From positions 1-5,944 of the forward strand of contig DAOUSD010000129.1 in NCBI GenBank assembly GCA_030627405.1: a DNA stretch of 5,944 nt, in the 5' to 3' direction. The notes under the pieces are model-generated. The model saw only the letters and a list, made by a program, of their open reading frames with translations. It ran no database searches and was not told the origin of the DNA. How positions within the stretch are numbered: position 1 is the first letter of the stretch; each line of letters begins with the position of its first letter. Shown one piece after another: positions 1 to 4,409 of the stretch. A program made the position numbers and the translations under genes. Source of the stretch: Deltaproteobacteria bacterium (GTDB lineage Bacteria; Desulfobacterota; Desulfobacteria; Desulfobacterales; ETH-SRB1).

Positions 1-678
1 TTCTTTAATAATACGTTTAGCTTCGGCCTCATACTTATTGAAAAGATCAAGCAGCATATCAACATCCGCCAGCTCAAAATTATATGTTGACTGCTCGATC
101 TCCTGCTGGTGATATATATCGCCATAAATAATATTGTTATTCCACTGCAAATCATAGACGTTATCCACACCCTGCAAGTACATGGAGATGCGTTCAAGAC
201 CATAAGTAATTTCTACAGATACAGGATGCAGTTCTATACTGCCCGCCATCTGAAAATATGTAAATTGTGTAATCTCCATACCATCCAGCCAGACTTCCCA
301 GCCAAGACCGGAGGCGCCCAGTGTGGGCGACTCCCAGTCATCTTCAACGAATCTGATATCATGCTCAAGGCTGTCTATTCCAAGCGCCTTCAGGCTCTGC
401 AAGTACTGCTTCTGAACATCTATGGGAGAAGGTTTGAGTATTACCTGAAACTGATAGTAATGTTGCAGTCTGTTTGGATTTTCACCATAACGGCCATCTG
501 TGGGACGCCTTGAAGGCTGGACATAAGCCACATTCCAGGGTTCAGGGCCAAGCACCTTTAATAGGGTTGCCGGATGAAAGGTGCCGGCACCAACCTCTAT
601 ATCATATGGTTGAACCAGCACACATCCCTTACGTGCCCAGAACTTCTGTAACGATAATATAACCTCCTGAAAATTCAT
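1..678 (-). CDS. glyQ: Glycyl-tRNA synthetase alpha subunit, 3' end outside the window
   Basis: This is the catalytic subunit of the bacterial alpha2beta2 glycyl-tRNA synthetase, which activates glycine with ATP and charges tRNA-Gly in the cytoplasm; the partner GlyS should lie beyond the left edge. My translation of the minus strand gives 226 residues from the ATG at 678-676. It contains the hallmark GlyQ stretches: VQPYDIEVGAGTFHP (about 22-36), GPEPWNVAYVQPSRRPTDGR (44-63), YGENPNRLQHYYQFQV (64-79), IRFVEDDWESPTLGASGLGW (108-127) and ITYGLERISMYLQGVDNVYD (157-176, the class II motif 3 region), then EQSTYNFELADVD (195-207). Family members are about 290-300 residues, so roughly 65-75 C-terminal residues are missing only because the window ends. 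A purine-rich GAGGAAAGAGAG precedes the start. GlyQ proteins usually begin a few residues before this FQ(E/G)xIxxLQxFW block, which fits. Nothing suggests degeneration. Confidence 0.97.
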   Translation of the reverse strand, partial: MNFQEVILSLQKFWARKGCVLVQPYDIEVGAGTFHPATLLKVLGPEPWNVAYVQPSRRPTDGRYGENPNRLQHYYQFQVILKPSPIDVQKQYLQSLKALGIDSLEHDIRFVEDDWESPTLGASGLGWEVWLDGMEITQFTYFQMAGSIELHPVSVEITYGLERISMYLQGVDNVYDLQWNNNIIYGDIYHQQEIEQSTYNFELADVDMLLDLFNKYEAEAKRIIKE

Positions 679-738
679 CTCTCTTTCCTCTATACGTTAT
701 TCGGCAACTTCTCAAAAAGTTCAATTTACGAGGTTATT

Positions 739-766
739 AGGCTATCTTTTTAAAACCGGATGTCAA
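739..766 (-). promoter_or_regulatory. Candidate sigma-70 promoter for glyQ
   Basis: On the minus strand a perfect TTGACA (766-761) is followed after 16 bases by TAGCCT (744-739), a weak -10 with three of six consensus bases. Transcription would start about 50-55 bases before the glyQ ATG. The -35 is convincing and the -10 is not. The leader contains a small AACTT/AAGTT hairpin but no T-box or other riboswitch that I can recognise. Confidence 0.4.
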
Positions 767-833
767 GTTTCTTTTTCAGGTTTTCCGGTGTCATATTGAT
801 TTTTATTCATCTGTGCAGTAATAATTTCCTATA

Positions 834-864
834 CCCCTTTGCCTTCCTCTCAACTGCAAAGGGG
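834..864. repeat. Perfect 9-bp inverted repeat, CCCCTTTGC / GCAAAGGGG
   Basis: The left arm is at 834-842 and the right arm at 856-864, separated by 13 bases. Neither side is followed by a T-run, so it does not look like an intrinsic terminator. A related palindrome, TCCTTTGCAAAGGA, lies at 1986-1999 on the other side of the toxin-antitoxin pair. The two may be relics of one repeat family flanking the inserted segment, but that link is inference from short similarity. Confidence 0.5.
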
Positions 865-931
865 AAAACGATTGTCTCTGTGTTTCTGCGGTGAACTATT
901 ATCAAAAATAAAGCAGGCTTTCGAATAAATG

Positions 932-1036
932 ATGAAAAATAAAAACAGAACAAACGCTCATGGTCTTTCATGGCCCGAACTTATACCAGGAACACTGGTA
1001 AAAAGATTCCTCGTAGCTGACGAAATATCTTTATAG
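932..1036 (+). pseudogene. Possible N-terminal remnant of an SfsA-like gene
   Basis: A 34-codon frame reads through SWPELIPGTLVKRFLVADE and then stops. From memory, SfsA (sugar fermentation stimulation protein A family) commonly begins with PG-x-LVKRYKRFLADV, followed by AHCPN. The match WPELIPGTLVKR is good. Loss of the YKR codons could be explained by deletion between two AAAAGA direct repeats, and one extra codon then gives FLVAD. Nothing recognisable as the rest of SfsA follows, because the frame stops at 1036. No good ribosome binding site precedes it. It is therefore either a decayed fragment or a chance resemblance; the fragment is too short to decide. Confidence 0.3.
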
Positions 1037-1060
1037 AACTTATGGGGCTAATCAATGTTC

Positions 1061-1116
1061 ATGCAATTTGAATAAAAATATTATACATTATGCTTGCATA
1101 TTGATGAAAATTGCAT
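1061..1116. promoter_or_regulatory. Operator-like inverted and direct repeats before the antitoxin gene
   Basis: ATGCAATTT at 1061-1069 and AAATTGCAT at 1108-1116 form a perfect 9-bp inverted repeat, with centres 47 bases apart. A third TTGCAT lies between them at 1094-1099, spaced 17 bases from the one at 1111-1116. Ribbon-helix-helix antitoxins such as FitA and VapB usually repress their own operon by binding inverted repeats over the promoter, and these copies overlap the candidate -35/-10 region. Autoregulation is therefore the natural inference; binding itself is not shown by the sequence. Confidence 0.45.
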
Positions 1117-1127
1117 TAAGCTATAAT
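1101..1127 (+). promoter_or_regulatory. Candidate promoter of the toxin-antitoxin operon
   Basis: A consensus TATAAT lies at 1122-1127. The best -35, TTGATG at 1101-1106, is only 15 bases upstream, which is short. A start about seven bases downstream would leave a leader of only 12-13 bases, just enough to include the strong AAGGAGA ribosome binding site at 1134-1140. The -10 is strong, the -35 assignment is weak. Confidence 0.4.
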
Positions 1128-1146
1128 CAAAAAAAGGAGACTAAAA

Positions 1147-1395
1147 ATGCCTTCACTTCAAGTAAGAGAATTGCCGGCACAAATTTATCATAAATTGCAA
1201 TCTAAAGCTCAAAAAGAACATCGCAGTTTTTCCCAGCAGGCGATTGTTGCCCTTGCAAAAGGCCTTGATATGGAAGAAAATCCTAAAAAACGTCGCGCCT
1301 CTTTACTTAAAAGTATTATGGATAATCCGGTCGTTCTGAACAGCCAGGAGGTTGCCAGCCCTGTTGATCTTATACGGAAAGACAGACAGCGATGA
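1147..1395 (+). CDS. FitA/VapB-like ribbon-helix-helix antitoxin
   Basis: An 82-residue protein expected to neutralise the PIN toxin encoded next to it and to bind the operon promoter. The N-terminus PSLQVRELP (2-10) matches the beta strand of FitA-type ribbon-helix-helix proteins, followed by two predicted helices (about 11-25 and 28-40, containing RSFSQQAIVALAKGL). The charged middle (43-55) leads to a C-terminal tail, SPVDLIRKDRQR. This resembles the LIREDR-type tail with which FitA-like antitoxins occupy the toxin active site. The start is supported by AAGGAGA ending 6 bases upstream. Its stop overlaps the toxin start as ATGA, the usual arrangement for translational coupling. Length and layout are normal for the family. 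Whether FitA or VapB is the closer named relative cannot be settled by eye. Confidence 0.88.
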   Translation: MPSLQVRELPAQIYHKLQSKAQKEHRSFSQQAIVALAKGLDMEENPKKRRASLLKSIMDNPVVLNSQEVASPVDLIRKDRQR

Positions 1396-1790
1396 TTATT
1401 ATACTTGACGCAAGCGCAGCGGTTGAAATTATCCTTAAAAGACAAAAAGGAATAGCTCTGCACAGGTATATTGAAGACGCAGACTGGATTATGGCCCCAG
1501 GGCTATTTATTGCTGAAGTAACAAATGTTTTTTGGAAATATTATAAATTCGGCGATATGTCTTTGGAACAATGTGAAAAGGCTGTAGAGTACGCAATAGC
1601 TCTGCCTGATGAATACAGCAACGACCTGACTTTATACAGAGAATCCTTTTCATTGGGATGCCTTGTCGGGAAACCGGTCTACGATATGTTCTACCTTGTT
1701 CTTGCGCGGCGAAATAACGGGTATTTGATCACGCTTGACAAGAAACTCATGAATATTGCAAAGGATAATTCAATCAGAATTATCGAATAA
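1392..1790 (+). CDS. vapC: PIN-domain ribonuclease toxin (VapC/FitB-like)
   Basis: A 132-residue single PIN-domain protein, probably a Mg2+-dependent endoribonuclease that cuts tRNA, rRNA or mRNA when freed from its antitoxin; the target cannot be read from the sequence. The four conserved acidic positions are all present: D6 in ILDASAAVE, E42 in FIAEVTNVFWK, D98 in GKPVYDMFYLVLARR and D116 in LITLDKKLMNIA. The toxin is therefore predicted to be catalytically intact. The length is typical of VapC. The start ATG at 1392 overlaps the antitoxin stop by 4 bases (ATGA), with no independent strong ribosome binding site, which points to coupled synthesis. No clear terminator follows; the REP-like hairpin at 1883-1902 is the nearest structure. 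Such pairs are often horizontally moved, which fits the decayed surroundings. Confidence 0.93.
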   Translation: MIIILDASAAVEIILKRQKGIALHRYIEDADWIMAPGLFIAEVTNVFWKYYKFGDMSLEQCEKAVEYAIALPDEYSNDLTLYRESFSLGCLVGKPVYDMFYLVLARRNNGYLITLDKKLMNIAKDNSIRIIE

Positions 1791-1840
1791 CCGGTCCTCC
1801 ACTTCTATTATTTGTACCACCTGCCGTTTTCCCGACTATA

Positions 1841-1936
1841 TTTGATGGCGTCATAAAAAGTCCAACATACCCCTTAACAATCATTCCGGCGAAAGCTGGA
1901 ATCCAGTAATTACAGGCCGTTATGAAGTTCCATTTT
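1841..1936. repeat. REP-like dispersed repeat with GNRA-type hairpin
   Basis: The stretch starts with TTTGATGGCGTCATAAAAAG and continues into a core hairpin. The core is ATTCCGGC (1883-1890), a GAAA loop, and GCTGGAAT (1895-1902): an 8-bp stem with one G-T pair, followed by CCAGTAATT. I recognise the ATTCCGGCGAAAGC-GGAATCCAG core, and the preceding GTC-TAAAAAGTC phrase, as wording common in intergenic repeats of many proteobacterial and Desulfobacterota-like genomes. This is recalled knowledge, not a search. The outer boundaries are estimates. It could also serve as a weak 3' end for the toxin transcript. Confidence 0.6.
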
Positions 1937-1985
1937 CGCAAGAGCCGTAGTTTTGCTGTGCACGAACGGGGACTTAATTCTTTCC

Positions 1986-1999
1986 TCCTTTGCAAAGGA
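1986..1999. repeat. Perfect 14-bp palindrome TCCTTTGCAAAGGA
   Basis: A loop-free perfect palindrome just after the REP-like repeat. It shares CCTTTGC/GCAAAGG with the inverted repeat at 834-864 on the opposite side of the toxin-antitoxin pair. It could be a protein-binding site or a mobile-element edge; neither is demonstrated. Confidence 0.45.
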
Positions 2000-2061
2000 C
2001 AGGGGAGTTTTCAGCAGAAGATTTATTAAAATCGGAAACTGATATTGCCAATTCGTCAGCA

Positions 2062-2085
2062 AACCGGTAATTTATGTTATCGGTT
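2062..2085. repeat. 9-bp hairpin, AACCGGTAA / TTATCGGTT
   Basis: Arms at 2062-2070 and 2077-2085 with a 6-base loop pair fully, counting one G-T pair. No T-run follows on either strand, so it is not a standard terminator. It lies in decayed DNA and has no evident gene to control. Confidence 0.35.
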
Positions 2086-2133
2086 ATGGAAAATGATCGG
2101 CGGTAAATCTCATCAATCAATACGGAGTCCTAT

Positions 2134-2333
2134 AAATTACTTAAGGGATTGATCTGTTTTTGTGTATGAAAGATCCAAAAACCAGAAGCCGTGAAATAAC
2201 ATCACTTCTTTGTGCAATGAGAGAACTTGGCCTTGGAACCGGAAAAATTATCACTTTAGATGAAAAAAAAATCCTGAAAGAAGGCGATAAAACAGTTGAG
2301 ATTATACCTGCCTGGAAATATCTTTTGGGATAG
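2134..2333 (+). pseudogene. C-terminal remnant of a DUF4143-type AAA+ ATPase
   Basis: The frame from the ATG at 2166 encodes 55 residues: KDPKTRSREITSLLCAMREL (2-21), then GTGKIITLDEKK and finally VEIIPAWKYLLG before the stop. This is the usual end of large ATP-binding proteins carrying a DUF4143 domain. Those proteins normally finish with a DxKTRxREIxALxxAMxEL block, an IIT(Y/L)DE strand and an IPxWKWLL tail. Just upstream, in a different frame (2134-2166), codons read KLLKGLICFCV, close to the LIQVCY segment that precedes this block in the family. The gene has therefore apparently lost its 5' part and also carries a frameshift near 2165. All nucleotide-binding motifs are missing, so no function is expected. 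The ATG at 2166 is an internal Met and has no good ribosome binding site. Family assignment is from recognition of the pattern. Confidence 0.7.
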
Positions 2334-2474
2334 GTTAAAAGAAAATTGATTAGATTTTAAAAATATTAAAGGGAAATTATTCTGTAATGATCCTTCTGCG
2401 CAGCCTGGCACACACTGGCCGCAGCCGTCACATAATTCTTCATCAATTTCTATGATTTTACGTAGTCTTTTCAT
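2256..2474 (-). pseudogene. Truncated 4Fe-4S ferredoxin-like gene
   Basis: The first 31 residues (2474-2382) are clearly a ferredoxin-type start: IIEIDEELCDGCGQCVPGCA, with cysteines at 15, 18, 21 and 25 in CxxCxxCxxxC spacing that would bind one 4Fe-4S cluster. In relatives this is followed by a GALQI-type turn, more strand, and usually a second cysteine group. Here homology ends after SLQ. The rest of the open frame, down to 2256, is Phe/Asn-rich and runs antisense to the ATPase remnant, so it is almost certainly fortuitous. The start is well supported: AAAGGA lies 7 bases upstream (2487-2482), and the ATG overlaps the last 17 bases of the sugar kinase gene, implying translational coupling in the ancestral operon. 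A short product might still be made, but it lacks the residues needed for a full ferredoxin fold. Confidence 0.75.
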
Positions 2475-3525
2475 CGGCTAATCCTTTAGAATCTATCTTC
2501 ACCTCAAGCATGCAGGATTCTTCTCTTTCTGAAAGAATAGATTCCCACACTCTCTCTAATCCTGCAATATCTTCTTTTTCACCTATTGCCCATATGCAGC
2601 CGCCTCCTCCCGCACCGGTGAATCTTGCACCGCAATTATTCTCAACTGCCGAATCGACAAGCTTTTCACCCATTGAATCAAGAACTTCAGGTGTCATCTT
2701 TTTTCTTAAAGCCATTTCTCCGTTCATTGATTCGGCTGCATATTTATAGTCGCGCTTAGTTAAAGCATCAACAAATCTATGCGTATAAGCAATTATCTCT
2801 ACCCAGAGTTCCCTGTTTCTTCCTGAAAGAAACTGCCTTACCCACTTCCCGTTAATATCCTTTGATACATGCGGAATTCCGCAATAGGCCAATAAAAGAT
2901 GCTTCTCAAAATTTTCAAAGAATTTTTTCTGATAAACAGCTTTTTTTCTGAAACAAGGGCCTTTAATTCCATCAAGCCAATACCATACGTTAACTCCTCC
3001 ATAAGCAGCAGCCAGTTGATCCTGGAGACCGCAAGGCACCCCTGCGACACTTCCCTCAATAGCATGTGCAAGCATGGCTGTATGCTTTCTTGACAAAAGG
3101 CTGCCTGCACCAATTTTTTCCAAAATCCTTGAAAACGCAACAACAAGAGCAACCGCCGCTGAAGAAGATCCCCCAAGGGCGCTTCTCGGTGGTGATGAAG
3201 ATTCAATCTGAATATGAACGCCTTGGACTCCGAAATAGGCTGCAATTGCAAACATAAGCCCGAGCGAATGATCAAAAGGAACTTTAGATAAAGGATATTC
3301 AACACTCTTAAAGCCTTTCGAGGATACTTTTACCATACCTTTATTATATGCTGAAAGACAAACTCTCGTCCTTAAGTCCAATGCCGTGTTAAATGTGCAA
3401 GGGGAAAAATGCCTGAGTGGATAATGAAAAGTGCTGATATCCAGAGTTCCTCCCATGTCAATTCTGCATGGCGCAGATGCCTCAACAGGCTCTGTTTCAA
3501 GTATGTTTCTCAGATCATTATACAT
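2458..3525 (-). CDS. GHMP-family sugar kinase, substrate unknown
   Basis: A complete 355-residue GHMP kinase, expected to use ATP to phosphorylate a small sugar, sugar phosphate or polyol in the cytoplasm. Motif 1 is APCRIDMGGTLDI (18-30). Motif 2, the phosphate-binding loop, is PPRSALGGSSSAA (112-124). Motif 3 is TGAGGGGC (about 303-310). The block GVPCGLQDQLAAAYGG (162-177), with D169 as likely catalytic base, recalls the heptose-7-phosphate kinase (HddA) and fucokinase branch rather than galactokinase or mevalonate kinase. No heptose or other sugar-pathway genes are in view, so I name no substrate. The ATG at 3525 fits the family start, since the only Met nearby lies inside motif 1. Its ribosome binding site is poor, and a heptamer-repeat hairpin begins 12 bases upstream. 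It follows recO on the same strand and overlaps the broken ferredoxin by 17 bases. Confidence 0.88.
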   Translation of the reverse strand: MYNDLRNILETEPVEASAPCRIDMGGTLDISTFHYPLRHFSPCTFNTALDLRTRVCLSAYNKGMVKVSSKGFKSVEYPLSKVPFDHSLGLMFAIAAYFGVQGVHIQIESSSPPRSALGGSSSAAVALVVAFSRILEKIGAGSLLSRKHTAMLAHAIEGSVAGVPCGLQDQLAAAYGGVNVWYWLDGIKGPCFRKKAVYQKKFFENFEKHLLLAYCGIPHVSKDINGKWVRQFLSGRNRELWVEIIAYTHRFVDALTKRDYKYAAESMNGEMALRKKMTPEVLDSMGEKLVDSAVENNCGARFTGAGGGGCIWAIGEKEDIAGLERVWESILSEREESCMLEVKIDSKGLADEKTT

Positions 3526-3536
3526 AATAAGCAGCC

Positions 3537-3564
3537 GTTTACGGTTTACGGTTTATGGTTTACA
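3537..3564 (+). repeat. Heptanucleotide tandem repeat, four GTTTACG-type units
   Basis: Four contiguous 7-base units: GTTTACG (3537), GTTTACG (3544), GTTTATG (3551) and GTTTACA (3558). The array lies directly upstream of the sugar kinase start and faces a second array at 3605-3632 made of the near-reverse-complement unit CGTGAAC. The strand given is only the one on which the unit is written. Confidence 0.85.
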
Positions 3565-3599
3565 GTTTTTTCAATGAACTATGCAACGACTCAAGCATT

Positions 3600-4406
3600 T
3601 TAACCGTGAACTGTGAACCGTGAACCGTGAACATAATCATTAGTACCCCTTATCTGCCTCAGGAATTTCAAGCTCCGGGGTTCCATCCCCAGATGATAAG
3701 GCACAAACGCCTCTAGAAATTTTAACCCATCACTTAAAGCTGTTTTTGTAAATCGGATTCTTCCCGCCTTTTTTAAATCACCGCTTTCAACCCATAGTAA
3801 TTGTTTTATTGTCCCCCTGGAAAGATATATTTTGCCTGACTTGGCAGAAGAACATCTGTCACAAACGAGACAGCCTTTAACAATATCAAAAGCAATCTTA
3901 CCTTTCTTGATCTCTTCTACCTCAATTCGGCAGTTGCCGCATCGAGTCAAATCAGGACAAAAACCGGATAGTTTCATAAATCTAATCTGAAAAATTATAC
4001 TCAGGGCCTCCTGGGATATATAACCAAGATCTAATTCTCCAAGAACGTGCTGAAAGAGCTGATATATTTGAACCTGCTTTTTACCATCTTCCATCCACAT
4101 ATTAATCAATTCAGCCCAGTAGCTGGCATATGCGATTTTATTTATATCTGTTCTGATTTTTGAAAACGGCTGTTTTAATGCCGCCTCCTGTAGAACAGGC
4201 AATCCTTTGCCGCGACCGGAACTGCAAACTACTTCCAAAACAGAAAATAGTTCGAGGACTCCTGAAAATCTTTTAACACTCTTTTTTGCCGATTTTGCAA
4301 TTACTGAAATTTTTCCTTTATTTAACGTAAAAAAATTAATTATTAAATCATAGTCACCAAAATCAATACGACGGAGAACAATGGCAGGCGTAGAAAAACT
4401 TGACAT
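3600..4406 (-). CDS. recO: DNA repair protein RecO
   Basis: RecO binds single- and double-stranded DNA, anneals SSB-coated strands and works with RecR (and RecF) to load RecA at gaps during recombinational repair. The 268-residue protein has the N-terminal OB-fold start TPAIVLRRIDFGDYDLIINFFT (6-27), with the usual K/S-rich LNKGKISVIAKSAKK. It then has the helical middle and a zinc-binding cysteine set: C156xxC159 and C182xxC185, with C150 and C179 nearby. Family length is about 230-260, so the C-terminus is slightly long. Homology should end near FLRQIRGTNDY, and the last ten residues (VHGSRFTVHG) are encoded by a heptamer tandem repeat. The ATG lies 3 bases after the mgtE stop, reading TAA-TAA-ATG, with no strong ribosome binding site, so translation is probably coupled to mgtE. 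The unusual tail is the only odd point; the fold should be intact. Confidence 0.93.
   Translation of the reverse strand: MSSFSTPAIVLRRIDFGDYDLIINFFTLNKGKISVIAKSAKKSVKRFSGVLELFSVLEVVCSSGRGKGLPVLQEAALKQPFSKIRTDINKIAYASYWAELINMWMEDGKKQVQIYQLFQHVLGELDLGYISQEALSIIFQIRFMKLSGFCPDLTRCGNCRIEVEEIKKGKIAFDIVKGCLVCDRCSSAKSGKIYLSRGTIKQLLWVESGDLKKAGRIRFTKTALSDGLKFLEAFVPYHLGMEPRSLKFLRQIRGTNDYVHGSRFTVHG
3605..3632 (-). repeat. Heptanucleotide tandem repeat, four GTTCACG-type units inside the recO 3' end
   Basis: On the plus strand the units read CGTGAAC (3605), TGTGAAC (3612), CGTGAAC (3619) and CGTGAAC (3626); on the minus strand they are GTTCACG copies with one change. Read in the recO frame they give VHGSRFTVHG, the last ten residues of that protein. 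The array pairs base by base with the one at 3537-3564. Confidence 0.85.
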
Positions 4407-4409
4407 TTA

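Larger units (their letters stand above)
679..1146. other. Divergent intergenic region between glyQ and the toxin-antitoxin pair
   Basis: No intact gene is visible in these 468 bases. Next to glyQ lies its candidate promoter. At 834-864 there is a 9-bp inverted repeat. At 932-1036 a 34-codon frame resembles the start of SfsA and may be a gene remnant. From 1061 to 1140 lie the operator-like repeats, promoter and ribosome binding site of the antitoxin gene. The composition is AT-rich and I see no RNA gene. Confidence 0.6.
1791..2165. other. Non-coding, repeat-rich stretch after the toxin gene
   Basis: I see no functional gene in these 375 bases. The stretch contains a REP-like dispersed repeat (about 1841-1936), a 14-bp palindrome (1986-1999) and a 9-bp hairpin (2062-2085). 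At its right end are a few out-of-frame codons that seem to belong to the ATPase remnant continuing downstream. A frame open on the minus strand at 1780-1995 reads through the repeats and has no recognisable product. Confidence 0.55.

Noticed and set aside
109..513. Plus-strand open frame of 134 codons
   Set aside because: It is antisense to glyQ, whose conserved motifs fully explain the stretch.
834..864. Intrinsic terminator
   Set aside because: No T-run follows on either strand, and the site lies between divergent genes where no terminator is needed.
2256..2381. Phe-rich C-terminal extension of the ferredoxin frame
   Set aside because: It is antisense to the ATPase remnant and bears no ferredoxin features, so it is read-through past the truncation point.
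2838..3305. Minus-strand open frame of 155 codons
   Set aside because: It overlaps the GHMP kinase in another frame, and the kinase motifs decide the true frame.
3537..3632. CRISPR-like array
   Set aside because: The units are 7 bases, contiguous and without spacers, and there are no cas genes.
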